64,000 nucleotides of DNA, taken from assembly GCA_020848275.1 (NCBI GenBank), contig JADLAK010000101.1, positions 25,083-89,082 on the forward strand, read 5' to 3'. Made by a program: the position numbers and the translations under genes. Of the stretch, positions 25,631 through 34,421 are shown in pieces. The stretch is from Planctomycetota bacterium (GTDB lineage: Bacteria; Planctomycetota; UBA8742; UBA2392). Under the pieces are notes generated by a model, which was not told the origin of the DNA, ran no database searches, and saw only the letters and a program-made list of their open reading frames with translations. Within the stretch, counting starts at the first letter, position 1. Each line of letters starts with the position of its first letter.

Positions 25631-28600
25631 CTACTTCACCGGCGCGACCCACTTGCTGACGGCGTTGCGCACGTCCTCAATTTTCATCGGCTTTGAGATG
25701 TAGTCGTCCATCCCGCTGTCGAGGCATTTTTCGCGGTCGCCCTGCATGGCATTGGCGGTCATGGCGACAATCGGGATGCGCCGCGCGCCGTCCTGCGCTA
25801 CGCGAATCCGCCGCGTCGCCTCGTAGCCGTCCATTTCGGGCATCTGGCAGTCCATGAACACGAGGTCGTAGGGCAGGCGCGAGAACATTTGTACTGCTTC
25901 AACACCATTGCCGGCGACATCGATATGGCAGCCGAGGCGTTCGAGTATGCGGATTGCCAGCTTCTGGTTTACCGCATTGTCCTCGGCCAGGAGCACGCGC
26001 CGGCCCGCGAATGCGGCCTCGTGGCTTGGCGTGGGTTCCGTGGGTTTCACCGAGGTCGTGGTCGTTATCTTGGTGCCGGGATTGAATATCCGCTTGAGAA
26101 CCCCGGTCAGCGTTTCGGTGCGCAGGGGCTTGCTCAGCACCGCTTCCACCATGCCCACGGGCATGGTGATGTCCTCCTGTTTCACATGGGCGCTGACGAT
26201 GATGATGCGCACGTCCTTGAGACGGTCATCGCTTTTGATCGCGCGCGCGAGCTGCGCGCCGTCCATCACCGGCATGCGCATGTCGCAAAGCGCGACTACA
26301 TAAGGCGCTCCTTCGTTGAACTTCTCTCGCATCATGCGCAGCGCCGCCATGCCGGAATCCGCCGCGTCGGCCTGCAGGCCGACATTGGCGCACAGATGGC
26401 TGAGCACCTTGCGGCTGTTGGGATCGTCGTCAACGACAATGGCGCGCGCCGAGGGCGGGATGCTAAGCGTAACTTCACCGCCGATGTCCTCGTCGACGGC
26501 AACGCTGATTTCGAACCAGAACGTCGAACCCTTGCCGGCGACGCTCTCCACGCCGATCGTTCCGTGCATCAGTTCGACCAGTTGTTTGCAGATGGCAAGG
26601 CCAAGGCCGGTGCCGCCGAACTCGCGTGTGGTTGACGCGTCGGCCTGGCTGAATTTCTGGAACAGCCGGCTCTGTTTTTCCGGCGGGATGCCGATGCCGG
26701 TATCCTTGACCGCAACGCGCAGCCGCGCGCGACCGTTGTCCGAGCCTCGGTTCTCGACGGCGATCAGCACGCTGCCCGCGCCGGTGAATTTCACCGCGTT
26801 TCCCACCAGGTTCAACAATATCTGGCGCAGGCGGCCGGCGTCGGCGACGACGCGACGCGGCGCGGAGCCGTCGTAACGCACCAGAAGTTCCAGCCCCTTG
26901 GAATGGGCCTGGGCCGCAAGCAGCTCGGCGACCTCGTGGATCGCGCCGTGCAGGTTGAAGGCGGTGGGCTCCAGCGTCATCTTGCCCGCCTCGATCTTGG
27001 AGAAGTCAAGGATGTCGTTGATGATCGAAAGCAGGGCCTCGCCCGAGCCGCGGATGACGTCGGCGTACTCGCGCTGCTCGGCGGTAAGGTTGGTTTCGGC
27101 AAGCAGGCCGACCATTCCGATCACGCCGTTCATGGGCGTGCGGATTTCGTGGCTCATGTTGGCCAAAAATTCGCTCTTGAGGCGCGTGGCCTCGTTGGCC
27201 TTTTCCAGCGCGACGTCGAGCTCGCGGTTCTTCTTCTCGATCTCGCTCGCGTATTCGGCGCGGCGCTTCTCGGCTTCCTTGGCCTGGCTGATATCGCGCA
27301 AAAAGGCGCTGAACACCAACCCGCTTCCTACCTCTGCGCCAGAAATCGCGATTTCGATCGGAAATTCGCGGCCGTCCTTATGCACGGCGGTCAGCTCCAT
27401 ACGCTTGCCAAGCAGCCGGGACTCGCGCGTTTGCACCCAGCGGCTCACGCCGGCGCGGTGTGGGTCGCGAAACGCCGGCGGAATAATCAGGTCGGCGACA
27501 TCGCGGCCCTGGGCCTCCGCCGCAGTCCAGCCAAAGACGGTCTCCGCCGCCGGGTTCCACCCTGTAATGCAGCCGTCGGCGCCGATGGTGACCACGGCGT
27601 CAAGCGCGGTGTCCACGATGGCGCGTAACCGCTGTTCACCCCGCTGAAGGGCGGCTTCGCGCTCGCGGCGCTCGGTGATGTCCTGGCAGGTGCCCAGCAA
27701 CTTGACAGCTTTGCCATGTTCGTCGCACACGATGTCCATGTTGCCCGCGATTTCGCGCACCGTGCCGTCACGCCAGACAATGCGGTGCTCAGTAACATGC
27801 CGCCGGGCGGACTGCATCGCCTTGCCCCATTCCTGCTGCACCCGCGACAAATCCTCGGGATGGATCATCGAGTAGTAGGTATCAACCGCAATTTTTATTT
27901 CGCCCGGCTTGAAGCCGAAAATGCGATAGGACTCGTCCGACCACGACGACGTTCCCGTCAGCAACTCCGCCTCCCAGCTCCCGACATTGCCGATGCGCTG
28001 GGCGTCATTGAGGCGCGCGGCAGCGTCACGCTGGGCTTCCTCCATGTGCTTGCGTTCCGAAATATCGCGGCCGGCGGCATAAAAGATGTCGGAGTTCGCG
28101 AAGCGTATCGCGTTCCAGTTGGTCCACCTGTAGCCGCCGTCGCGCGCCTTGCAGCGAACCTCGAAGGTCTCGACAGTCCCGTCTTGCGCCAGGCGCTCCA
28201 CCTGCCTGGCCACGGCAGCCACATCATCGGGATGAATGAGTTCAATAAAGGGCGTGCCTTCGAGTTCCTCGGGCTTGTACCCGAGTGTTTTTGTCCAGGC
28301 GACATTGCAGCGTTTGAACTTTCCGTCGAACCCCGCGAGGCAAAGCATGTCGAGAGACATGGTGAAGAAGCGATCGCGTTCTTCCGTGCGCGCGGCGACA
28401 ATGCTCTCAAGGTTCTGGTTGATCTTCTCCAGCGCAACGCTCTTCTCGCTTAGGGCCCTAGCCATAGCCTCCATGCGCACGCCGACGCGGCCCAGTTCAT
28501 CGGACCCTGAAACGGTACGGACTGTGTCGGTATTGCCCGCACCAAGGTCGTCGGCCATCTGCTGAAGCGCCCTGGCGCGACGCGCAATACGCAGCGGCAA

Positions 28601-29248
28601 AAACACGCACATCAACCCCGCGACCGAGAGGCCGATGGCCAAACCAACAGTGGCCAATGTGCGGAACTGTGCGGCGCCCGCGAGAACTTCGCTGTGGGCC
28701 GCGTGAGTCTCCACGGCCTCGTGGCGCGCAAGTTCATAAATGTCGTCCGTGAACTTGCGGATGTCACCCTTGCTTGGTTCCATCGCGGCGTTGGCCGCTT
28801 CCGCTGAAGCCAGGCCGCCCGTTCTTAACCTCGCCAAAGTGGCCCGGACGTTCGCGGCGTATCGGTCCACCCCGGCGTTCCAGGACAGAACGTCGGCGGT
28901 GGTGTATTCCAGGTCGCTCGGGGCATTGGCGAGTGCATCCAGGCTGGCCTTCACCGCCGCCACCTGTACGCTCCACTGCTCCTCATAGGCGGCCAACCGC
29001 GCCGCGTCGCGATGGTTGAGGAACATGTCTTTTTCGAAGCGACGGCATTGCAGGCTGTGGAACTGGATATCCGTCAGGGCGCGGTTGCGCCCGTCAAGGT
29101 CGACGATTTCTGCCTGAACGCGGCCCTCCAGACGGCCAATGAATACCGTCGTAAGCGCCAGCATCAATACCAGCAAAAGCGCCAGTGCGCTCAAGGCGGC
29201 GCCCACTTGCGTGCTAAGACGCATGCGATCGAGAAACGAAAAGCGCAT
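25631..29248 (-). CDS. Hybrid sensor histidine kinase with two receiver domains
   Basis: About 1205 residues. The ATG at 29248 ([11 protein letters not shown]) is chosen; an apparent extension to 29395 runs into the terminator and end of the adjoining transposon. Order: membrane helix 14-38, periplasmic helical sensor of the four-helix-bundle type, second helix about 195-217, HAMP, three PAS domains (about 300-400, 415-535, 540-660), HisKA with the phospho-acceptor His in [11 protein letters not shown], HATPase with N box [10 protein letters not shown] and G boxes DTGIGIPP and GGTGLGLAI, then two REC domains, each with its Asp pair and phospho-acceptor ([11 protein letters not shown] and [11 protein letters not shown]). 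No output domain or cognate regulator adjoins, so the signal is presumably passed to an unlinked phosphotransfer protein. The transposon inserted 56 bp upstream of the start codon may have displaced its promoter. Confidence 0.94.
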   Translation of the reverse strand: MRFSFLDRMRLSTQVGAALSALALLLVLMLALTTVFIGRLEGRVQAEIVDLDGRNRALTDIQFHSLQCRRFEKDMFLNHRDAARLAAYEEQWSVQVAAVKASLDALANAPSDLEYTTADVLSWNAGVDRYAANVRATLARLRTGGLASAEAANAAMEPSKGDIRKFTDDIYELARHEAVETHAAHSEVLAGAAQFRTLATVGLAIGLSVAGLMCVFLPLRIARRARALQQMADDLGAGNTDTVRTVSGSDELGRVGVRMEAMARALSEKSVALEKINQNLESIVAARTEERDRFFTMSLDMLCLAGFDGKFKRCNVAWTKTLGYKPEELEGTPFIELIHPDDVAAVARQVERLAQDGTVETFEVRCKARDGGYRWTNWNAIRFANSDIFYAAGRDISERKHMEEAQRDAAARLNDAQRIGNVGSWEAELLTGTSSWSDESYRIFGFKPGEIKIAVDTYYSMIHPEDLSRVQQEWGKAMQSARRHVTEHRIVWRDGTVREIAGNMDIVCDEHGKAVKLLGTCQDITERREREAALQRGEQRLRAIVDTALDAVVTIGADGCITGWNPAAETVFGWTAAEAQGRDVADLIIPPAFRDPHRAGVSRWVQTRESRLLGKRMELTAVHKDGREFPIEIAISGAEVGSGLVFSAFLRDISQAKEAEKRRAEYASEIEKKNRELDVALEKANEATRLKSEFLANMSHEIRTPMNGVIGMVGLLAETNLTAEQREYADVIRGSGEALLSIINDILDFSKIEAGKMTLEPTAFNLHGAIHEVAELLAAQAHSKGLELLVRYDGSAPRRVVADAGRLRQILLNLVGNAVKFTGAGSVLIAVENRGSDNGRARLRVAVKDTGIGIPPEKQSRLFQKFSQADASTTREFGGTGLGLAICKQLVELMHGTIGVESVAGKGSTFWFEISVAVDEDIGGEVTLSIPPSARAIVVDDDPNSRKVLSHLCANVGLQADAADSGMAALRMMREKFNEGAPYVVALCDMRMPVMDGAQLARAIKSDDRLKDVRIIIVSAHVKQEDITMPVGMVEAVLSKPLRTETLTGVLKRIFNPGTKITTTTSVKPTEPTPSHEAAFAGRRVLLAEDNAVNQKLAIRILERLGCHIDVAGNGVEAVQMFSRLPYDLVFMDCQMPEMDGYEATRRIRVAQDGARRIPIVAMTANAMQGDREKCLDSGMDDYISKPMKIEDVRNAVSKWVAPVK

Positions 29249-29303
29249 GGCGTTAACTATATAAACAGTAAAATTCGCAAAAAGACCAAAAGTGCGAATT
29301 TCC

Positions 29304-29324
29304 GGAACTATGTACTTGTTGAAA
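29304..29324 (+). repeat. Left terminal inverted repeat of the transposon
   Basis: Starts GGAACTATGTACTTG and reads inward to TTGAAA. It differs from the right end at one position (C for G at the fifth base). Preceded by GCGAATTTCC, which recurs with one change after the right end. Confidence 0.88.
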
Positions 29325-29334
29325 TCGCCGTTCC

Positions 29335-29362
29335 ATGAAAACCCCCGCGAGAGCGGGGGTTT
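29335..29362 (-). terminator. Terminator for the 41-residue ORF
   Basis: Stem ACCCCCGC / GCGGGGGT with a 4-nt loop, followed on the minus strand by TTTTC and on the plus strand by TTGTTAC. It begins 2 nt after the small ORF's stop codon and lies just inside the transposon's left end, so it also insulates the element from the neighbouring kinase gene. Confidence 0.8.
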
Positions 29363-29363
29363 G

Positions 29364-29489
29364 TTACTTCTTCTTAGGTTCGGGTTTGGCCGCAAACAGG
29401 CGCTTTAGAGCCTCTGCTGGGCTCTTGATCTTCAAGCGCTCTGGTTCCGGGCCGCGCTTCGGCGTGCGTTTGGTCATTTTTCTAGGCAT
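29364..29489 (-). CDS. 41-residue basic protein inside the transposon
   Basis: ATG at 29489 to TAA at 29364, too short for usual gene callers. The product is strongly basic at both ends (MPRKMTKRTPKRGPEPERL, KPEPKKK) with a short helix SPAEALKRLFAA between. The RGPEPERLKI-type core followed by a helix and a KKK tail resembles small basic proteins I associate with planctomycete genomes, but this is memory, not a search. A terminator directly after the stop supports it as a real transcription unit. There is no clear ribosome binding site, so translation may be leaderless or weak. Nucleic-acid binding is a guess based on charge. Confidence 0.5.
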   Translation of the reverse strand: MPRKMTKRTPKRGPEPERLKIKSPAEALKRLFAAKPEPKKK

Positions 29490-29573
29490 TGTCAAGCTGT
29501 GGATATTAAGTGCTTAACCCAAATGGGCGTAAGGACTTAGGGCTATATTCCTTTACTTCCTGCGCCAGTGTGC

Positions 29574-29635
29574 GTAACGTTCCGTTACATGCATCGGGCA
29601 GACAGCCCCGGATTGGTTTCCGAAGCTGTCTGCCC
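29574..29635 (+). ncRNA. Palindrome and long hairpin upstream of the 29-residue ORF
   Basis: GTAACG-TTC-CGTTAC (29574-29588) is a perfect small palindrome, possibly an operator. It is followed by an 11-bp perfect stem GGGCAGACAGC (29596-29606) with GCTGTCTGCCC (29625-29635), with an inner CGGA/TCCG helix. No T-run follows, so it is not a simple terminator. It lies at the start of the plus-strand unit that leads to the tRNA-like gene. The rest of 29490-29697 shows nothing else recognisable. Confidence 0.5.
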
Positions 29636-29697
29636 TTGGCCGGTGTGGGTGTGGTCCAGATTCGCGTCCCGATCACGCCCGCACATCGGAGTCAGCA

Positions 29698-29787
29698 ATG
29701 ACGACGCCTGCAAGCAACAAGCACCGGAAGGGCTTCAAGACTATCCGCGTGCCTGACTATCGCCGGAACCTGCATCGCCGGTGCTAG
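29698..29787 (+). CDS. 29-residue basic ORF upstream of the tRNA-like gene
   Basis: MTTPASNKHRKGFKTIRVPD... ends in RRNLHRRC; about a third of residues are Lys, Arg or His. CGGAG lies 9 nt before the ATG. It could be a leader peptide or chance; its place between two hairpins and ahead of the tRNA-like gene is the only support. Confidence 0.3.
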   Translation: MTTPASNKHRKGFKTIRVPDYRRNLHRRC

Positions 29788-29800
29788 TCATCTTCAAAAT

Positions 29801-29826
29801 GCTGGGGCGCTTTCAATGGCCCCAGC
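29801..29826 (+). other. Hairpin between the 29-residue ORF and the tRNA-like gene
   Basis: GCTGGGGC paired with GCCCCAGC around a 10-nt loop, 16 nt before the tRNA-like 5' end. It may be a processing site or attenuator for a precursor transcript. No T-run follows. Confidence 0.5.
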
Positions 29827-29841
29827 AGCTTCAACCCTCTT

Positions 29842-29947
29842 GCAGTGGTGGCGAAATCGGTAAACGCGCCGGGCTTGGACTCCGGTGAGGCGGTCCCTCA
29901 GAAAGACCATACGCCTCTTGTCGGTTCAACCCCGACCCACTGCACCA
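29842..29947 (+). tRNA. Class II tRNA-like gene, leucine-type body with UGG (proline) anticodon
   Basis: All arms can be drawn: acceptor GCAGTGG/CCACTGC (7 perfect pairs), U8-G9, 3-bp D stem GCG/CGC with loop AAATCGGTAAA, anticodon stem CCGGG/TCCGG with loop CTTGGAC (anticodon TGG at 29876-29878), T-arm GTCGG-TTCAACC-CCGAC, discriminator A and encoded CCA. The D-arm and spacing align without gaps to bacterial tRNA-Leu, where the same loop normally reads CTTAAAA or similar. The variable region is 34 nt, a stem GAGGC/GCCTC with inner GGTC/GACC, about twice the normal class II arm. Proline tRNAs are class I, so body and anticodon disagree. It could be a decoding-altering tRNA, a non-translational RNA or a decaying copy. 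The perfect acceptor and T stems argue against decay. Confidence 0.65.
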
Positions 29948-29949
29948 CC

Positions 29950-30930
29950 CTACTTACGCGCCACATAATCTTTGTACATAAGCCTGCGGCCAACGGAAGC
30001 CCGAATTGCGGCCTCTGTGCGCTGGCCATCGTCAACATCACGGTAGTTGTACTTGAACGCGAATTCCGCCAAGTACCGCGACAGATGTTCCGGGCTGACG
30101 CTATGAAACACGCCATAGATACCGCGTTTCACAATCGCAAACGCGCTCTCAATGGTGTTTGAATGCACGTCGCCGCGCGCGTATTCGCCCGCGCTGTGCT
30201 TGACGTGTTCATGCCCGCCTTTGAAGCGCCAGCCGATGCTGCGGTAACGCCGGGCTTCGTCGGTGTAGATGCGAGAACTGATATCCACGTTCTCGTGGAC
30301 AACCTTGGCGACTGGCAGCGTGCCCAAGTCTTCTGGTTGGCGCAAACGCAACCGGCCGCCGCGTTCAACCATGCCAAGCACCGGCACAGAACGCCGCTTC
30401 CAACCACCCTGGGACTGCCTACGGTGGTAGCGCGGCTTCCCGCCAATGAACGTTTCATCAATCTCAACCACGCCGCCCAACTGGCCCTTCATTGGCGTGG
30501 GGTCGTTCTCCATCGCGGCGCGGATTCTGGCCATCAGGAACAGCGCCGACTTGTAGCTGATCTGCGCTTCGCGGGAAATCTGTAGAGCCGATACGCCCTT
30601 TTTGGATGAGCAAGCGCGCCAGAACGCATGGCACCAAACGCGAAGCGGCAGGCGCGACTCTTCCATGACGGTGCCAGTGCGAACGGTGAACATCGTCTTG
30701 CACTGGCGGCAGCGAAGGCGGAAGTCCTTGTTCCGCTCAATCGTGCCGCGCTTGCACATGCGGGCAACGTTCTTGCTCTGGCAATAAGGACACTCTGGCT
30801 CATTGCCCCAACGACGGGCTTCCATGAACGTCACGGCCAGAGCCTCGTCAGTAGAGGCAACGCGGAGCGCCTCAATCGTTGGGTCTATCGGATGTTTCTT
30901 CCCGCGTTCCATGCGGAGAATATCCAACAT
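29950..30930 (-). CDS. IS1595-family (ISXO2-like) DDE transposase
   Basis: A 326-residue transposase. An N-terminal zinc ribbon (CPYC...CRQC) is followed by a helix-turn-helix region (ALQISREAQISYKSALFLMARIRAAM) and the ISXO2 catalytic core: first Asp in VVEIDETFIGGKPRYH, second in IYTDEARRY, third acidic residue in HSNTIESAFAIVKRGIYG. The domain is complete, with no frameshift, so the enzyme may be active. Its stop codon is 2 nt from the 3' end of the tRNA-like gene, which is convergent. The start is an ATG about 60 bp inside the right terminal repeat. Confidence 0.93.
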   Translation of the reverse strand: MLDILRMERGKKHPIDPTIEALRVASTDEALAVTFMEARRWGNEPECPYCQSKNVARMCKRGTIERNKDFRLRCRQCKTMFTVRTGTVMEESRLPLRVWCHAFWRACSSKKGVSALQISREAQISYKSALFLMARIRAAMENDPTPMKGQLGGVVEIDETFIGGKPRYHRRQSQGGWKRRSVPVLGMVERGGRLRLRQPEDLGTLPVAKVVHENVDISSRIYTDEARRYRSIGWRFKGGHEHVKHSAGEYARGDVHSNTIESAFAIVKRGIYGVFHSVSPEHLSRYLAEFAFKYNYRDVDDGQRTEAAIRASVGRRLMYKDYVARK

Positions 30931-30989
30931 CTTTTTACCTATTGCAAATGAAATCAGGACTCATTTTCAACTAATCGCGCAAAAGCATG

Positions 30990-31010
30990 TTTCAACAAGT
31001 ACATACTTCC
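30990..31010 (-). repeat. Right terminal inverted repeat of the transposon
   Basis: On the minus strand it starts GGAAGTATGTACTTG, 20 of 21 positions identical to the left end. It is followed by GCGAATTTCT, the partner of the left direct repeat. Confidence 0.88.
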
Positions 31011-31025
31011 GCGAATTTCTGCCCA

Positions 31026-32000
31026 TCAGAACCTGATCTGGTCCTTGAAGGCGAGAATCGCGACGCCCGCAATGGCGACGATCGCGCCGGCCACCGCGCG
31101 CACCGATACCTTCTGTTTGTAAAGTACAACCACCAGCGGAATGACCACCACAGGCGCGGTCGCAAAGATTGTCGCCGCAACAGCGGCGTCCGTTTGCGTC
31201 AGCGCAAACAGTGACAACGTAACGCCGATGAACGGGCCGAAAAACGTCCCGCCGAGGGTCAGCATCATGCCGTGACGGTCGCTGAGCTTGCCTAACGTTT
31301 GCGGCGCCGAGCCGCGCGCCAGGCCGAGCGCCACAAGCACCAGGCCGCCGGCGACCATGCGCACCAGCGTGCCGATCAGGGGATGGATCGCGACGGGTTC
31401 AACCAGCCGCGCGACCTGAGCTACCGACGTCGCCGTGTCGACGTATCCAAGCCCCGCCTTGGCAAGCACCGCGCCAAAAGCCTGCCCGACAGCGCCGATG
31501 ATGCCGAACCCGATGCCGGCCCACGGGTTGCCGTGCATCTCTCCCGGCGCGCCCTGCTCGATGGCCACCCACAGCGAACCCGCGAGCGTCACCGCCATGC
31601 CGATGAGAGCCGTCGCGTTGAGCGGCTCGCCGAGCATCGGCACGGCCATTGCCGCGGTAAACGCGGGCGCGAGGCTCAACAGTAATATGCCGCGGCGCGG
31701 GCCAAGGATCGCAAGGCAGACAAAATAGGCGCTGTCGCCGATCACCAGCCCTGAAAAACCCGAGACGGCCAGCAACGCCATCTGGTTTGCCGGCAGCGGC
31801 GCGCCGAACAGGCCCATTGCCGCCGCCGAGGCGGCAAGCAGCAGCACGGCCATCACCAGGCGAATCTGGTTGACGTGAAACTGGCCCATCCGCCGTGCTG
31901 CGGAACTGAAAAAGACCGCGGCGGTGCCCCAGCAAAAGGCGGTCCCCGCCGCAGCGAGGACCCCGTTGAGATGAGAAGTTTCGATCACGCCAAGGTTCAC
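31026..32000 (-). CDS. EamA/DMT-superfamily transporter
   Basis: A 324-residue, ten-helix drug/metabolite transporter made of two EamA halves. The first half includes TAFCWGTAAVFFSSAARRM and the EamA end motif LGEPLNATALIGMAVTLAGSLWV; the second ends with TQTDAAVAATIFATAPVVVIPLVVVLYKQKVSVRAVAGAIVAIAGVAIL. Substrate unknown. The start codon is GTG at 32000. It is the last gene of the minus-strand run that begins with the PerR-type regulator. The transposon lies 16 bp past its stop codon, so the coding sequence is intact. Confidence 0.9.
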   Translation of the reverse strand: MNLGVIETSHLNGVLAAAGTAFCWGTAAVFFSSAARRMGQFHVNQIRLVMAVLLLAASAAAMGLFGAPLPANQMALLAVSGFSGLVIGDSAYFVCLAILGPRRGILLLSLAPAFTAAMAVPMLGEPLNATALIGMAVTLAGSLWVAIEQGAPGEMHGNPWAGIGFGIIGAVGQAFGAVLAKAGLGYVDTATSVAQVARLVEPVAIHPLIGTLVRMVAGGLVLVALGLARGSAPQTLGKLSDRHGMMLTLGGTFFGPFIGVTLSLFALTQTDAAVAATIFATAPVVVIPLVVVLYKQKVSVRAVAGAIVAIAGVAILAFKDQIRF

Positions 32001-32031
32001 GGCGCGAGCATTGATCGGCGCAAGCGGGCGG

Positions 32032-32601
32032 TCAAGTCAAGTCCGAGACGAGCTCCTTGCGCAGGTTGTCGCCTACGGGCGTTTCGGCGGGATAGTCCTT
32101 GAGATCGATCACGAACTTCGCGGGCGCCGTGCGCAGCATCTTGGCTTGGGCGGCGCTCAAGACAAACTTGATGTAGTGCACCGCCGCGGTGCGATTTTCT
32201 TCAGTGCGGCCGGGTTCGAACTCGGCCAGCAGCTTGTCCTTGCCCACCTGAAGGTACAGGTTGCCGTCGAGCTTGGTGAAAATCGGCAGCCATTTGCGCA
32301 GTTCGGCGTCGTTGGTGATCTGGATGAACAGCGTCGCCGACAACTCACCCGCGCGCGGCAGCAGGTCGTTGTACGTCTCGAGTTCTTCGTTAATCGCGTC
32401 GAGCGACTGCAACTGCTCCGCGCGCATCATCTCCTGCACCTGGTAAATCAGCGTGTCGCGGTTTTCGAACTCCAACGTCACCTTGTCGCCAAGCTGCGCG
32501 CGGCGACGATTACGAAGTTCCATCGCCTGCTTGCGGCGCTTTTCGCGCTGCTTCTCGTATTCAGCAATCGGGATTACGTCAGATAGTGCCAGCGGATTCA
32601 T
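32032..32601 (-). CDS. DUF3501 family protein
   Basis: A 189-residue protein starting MNPLALSDVIPIAEYEKQRE, the characteristic DUF3501 opening, with GAGGAATGAA before the ATG. A longer frame to 32676 is not supported. DUF3501 proteins are found next to rubrerythrin and a heterodisulfide-reductase-like Fe-S protein, exactly as here, and are thought to act with them in redox or peroxide defence; no activity is known. It is soluble and lacks cysteines, so it is probably not a metal protein. Confidence 0.9.
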   Translation of the reverse strand: MNPLALSDVIPIAEYEKQREKRRKQAMELRNRRRAQLGDKVTLEFENRDTLIYQVQEMMRAEQLQSLDAINEELETYNDLLPRAGELSATLFIQITNDAELRKWLPIFTKLDGNLYLQVGKDKLLAEFEPGRTEENRTAAVHYIKFVLSAAQAKMLRTAPAKFVIDLKDYPAETPVGDNLRKELVSDLT

Positions 32602-32739
32602 TTCATTCCTCGTCATCGTATCGGTTGTCAAAACGCCCGGATCGAATTCACGTGTATTGAAGCAACTGTCGTCCACGGACTTTTTTCAGCCGGTTCATCT
32701 TCCGGTCACATGACAATCAGAACGCGAGTGAATGTTTGA

Positions 32740-34266
32740 CTAAGAAGTCGCGGGTTCTAACGGAGCGACCGGCGTGCCCTTGAGGCGATCGCCCTGCTTG
32801 CCCACGTCAAAACCATACGCTTTGGCAAGTGCGACCACGGGATGCGTCATTTCGACTCCCGTAGCTTCCTTAACTTGCGTCGCCGCAAGGTGGCATTCGC
32901 CGCAAGCGCCGGAACACGGCTCGCCGGCGGTCGGCGTCATGCCCTCAAACAGTTTGCTGCCCCAGTGCAGTGAATCCTTGTGGGTCTCCTTCATCATCGA
33001 CCAAGTGCCGTCGTGGCCCGAGCAATGGTCGTTGACCTCGACGGTCTCGGTGCACATTTCGAGCATGTCGCGCCCGCGAAAGCCGATGTTCTGTGTCTTG
33101 GTATGACACGGCAGGTGATATTTAATCTTTTCGTAACGGAGTTTAAAATCGCGTTTGATGCGGCCCTCGCGCTTGAGCTTGAAGATGTAGTCGCCGAGAT
33201 CGTGGCAATGCTTGGCCAGGCGCTTGGCGTCCTCGGTACCGAGGATCTGCTCGTATTCCTCGCGGATCATCAGCGAGCAACTCGGCGACGGGATCACGAC
33301 TTCGTAGCCCTTGTCAACCCATTCCAACAGAGCTTTGGCGTTGCGCTTGATGTTGTGCGTGGCGGCGTCGATGTCGCCTTCGTCCAGAAACGGCATGCCG
33401 CAGCAAACCTGCTGCTCGGGCCACACGACCTCGACGCCGTTGTGTTCAAGGACCTCGACGGCGGCCTTGCCCGCGGTCGGGTCGTTCCAATTGATGAGGC
33501 AGGTCGAAAACAGCGCGACTTTCAATGGCATCGCCTTTGACGCGTCAAGACCCTCTTTCAGCGGCTGCGGCGTCTCGACCTTGGGAGTGTGTTTCTTCCA
33601 CCAGCGCGGGAACGTCTCCTTGTGGAACTCGGGCAGCAGCTTGTCGCGCGCGATGCCCATCACCATTTCCATGATCGCGCGGTTGAGCGGGTTTTTGTTC
33701 GCCCAGTTCATCAGGCGCGGCATCTTGCTCGAGAGGCGGCCGATCAGGTCGGGGTTGCGCAGCAGCTTTTTGGTCAGGCTCACCCCGCGTTCGCGCACAC
33801 GTTGCGCTTTCATGCGCAGAATCAGCCGCGGGAAGTCAACGGCGAAATCGTGCGGCGGCGTATACGGGCAATTCGGGTAGCAGAGTTTGCACTGGAAGCA
33901 CTCGTCGAGCGCTTTCTCGCGCAATGCTACGGAGAGGTCTCGCGCATGGGCCGAAAGTTCGGGCAACTCGTCGCCCATGACTTCGGCGCTCTCGATGCCC
34001 TCGGCCATAGCTTCACCCTTGGCCGCGTGCTCGTCGCGTCGGGCCTTGGCTTTCTGCTGCAATTCGGGGTGCGCCTTCAGGTGTTCGTCGCGGCGCTTTT
34101 CAGTGATGCCGTCGATGCCCTTGAAAATCGTCGGGAAGGTGTCGCAGAACTTTATGCACAGGCGGCAGCCGTTACAGATCTCGAAAATGCGGTCGACTTC
34201 GGACTTCAGATCCGATTGATCCCAGAACTTCGGGTTGTTTACGTTGAGACCGATTGATTGAGCCAT
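32740..34266 (-). CDS. Fe-S oxidoreductase with CCG domains (GlpC/HdrB-like)
   Basis: A 508-residue protein. Two ferredoxin-type 4Fe-4S motifs lie in the N-terminal half: CNGCRLCIKFCDTFP and CFQCKLCYPNCPYTPP. The C-terminal half has two cysteine-rich CCG domains (CCGMPFLDEGD; the second, variant, CSGHDGTWSMMK, then CSGACGECHLAA). This layout is shared with GlpC, the Fe-S subunit of anaerobic glycerol-3-phosphate dehydrogenase, and with heterodisulfide reductase subunits. In the rubrerythrin-DUF3501 context it is probably the electron donor for peroxide reduction (inference). No membrane helix is present. Confidence 0.9.
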   Translation of the reverse strand: MAQSIGLNVNNPKFWDQSDLKSEVDRIFEICNGCRLCIKFCDTFPTIFKGIDGITEKRRDEHLKAHPELQQKAKARRDEHAAKGEAMAEGIESAEVMGDELPELSAHARDLSVALREKALDECFQCKLCYPNCPYTPPHDFAVDFPRLILRMKAQRVRERGVSLTKKLLRNPDLIGRLSSKMPRLMNWANKNPLNRAIMEMVMGIARDKLLPEFHKETFPRWWKKHTPKVETPQPLKEGLDASKAMPLKVALFSTCLINWNDPTAGKAAVEVLEHNGVEVVWPEQQVCCGMPFLDEGDIDAATHNIKRNAKALLEWVDKGYEVVIPSPSCSLMIREEYEQILGTEDAKRLAKHCHDLGDYIFKLKREGRIKRDFKLRYEKIKYHLPCHTKTQNIGFRGRDMLEMCTETVEVNDHCSGHDGTWSMMKETHKDSLHWGSKLFEGMTPTAGEPCSGACGECHLAATQVKEATGVEMTHPVVALAKAYGFDVGKQGDRLKGTPVAPLEPATS

Positions 34267-34278
34267 GAGACACCCGCG

Positions 34279-34350
34279 AGGTATCGGGTATCAGGTTCTA
34301 GGGATCGGGTCAAAGGCACTGACACCTGAAACCTGGTACCTGACACCTCT
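34279..34350. repeat. Word-type inverted repeat (GGTATCAGGT / ACCTGAYACC)
   Basis: The left arm repeats the words GTATCGGGTATCAGGTTC, the right arm their complements (CTGACACCTGAAACC, TACCTGACACC). It lies between the Fe-S oxidoreductase and rubrerythrin genes. Confidence 0.75.
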
Positions 34351-34367
34351 TGGCCAGTAGAGAACAC

Positions 34368-34391
34368 GGGGGCGACGTTGCCGCCGCCCCC
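34368..34391 (-). other. GGGGGCGACG hairpin downstream of rubrerythrin
   Basis: Stem GGGGGCG[A]CG-TTGC-CG[C]CGCCCCC with one A/C mismatch. Stem core and loop match the 20888 hairpin almost base for base. It sits about 30 nt after the rubrerythrin stop codon; there is no T-run on the minus strand, so its terminator role is uncertain. Confidence 0.6.
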
Positions 34392-34421
34392 AAAGCCGGA
34401 TAGAGCTCTCCTATTGATGGA

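Larger units (their letters stand above)
29304..31010. mobile_element. IS1595-type transposon carrying a tRNA-like gene
   Basis: A 1707-bp element. Terminal inverted repeats of 21 bp (29304-29324 and 30990-31010) begin GGAA(C/G)TATGTACTTGTTG and match at 20 of 21 positions. Outside them lies the direct repeat GCGAATTTC (29294-29302 and 31011-31019), the tenth base differing; this looks like a target-site duplication, although IS1595 relatives usually give 8 bp. The element carries a DDE transposase (minus strand), a 41-residue ORF with terminator, a 29-residue ORF, two strong hairpins and a class II tRNA-like gene (plus strand). It is inserted between the hybrid kinase gene and the stop codon of the EamA gene. 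Confidence 0.85.

Noticed and set aside
29510..29701. 63-codon ORF inside the transposon
   Set aside because: Overlaps the hairpin region, has unlikely composition and no ribosome binding site.
29842..29947. Reading the tRNA-like gene as tRNA-Ser (GGA) or tRNA-Sec
   Set aside because: A one-base shift to GGA breaks the anticodon stem, and neither a UCA anticodon nor the 8-bp acceptor of tRNA-Sec is present.
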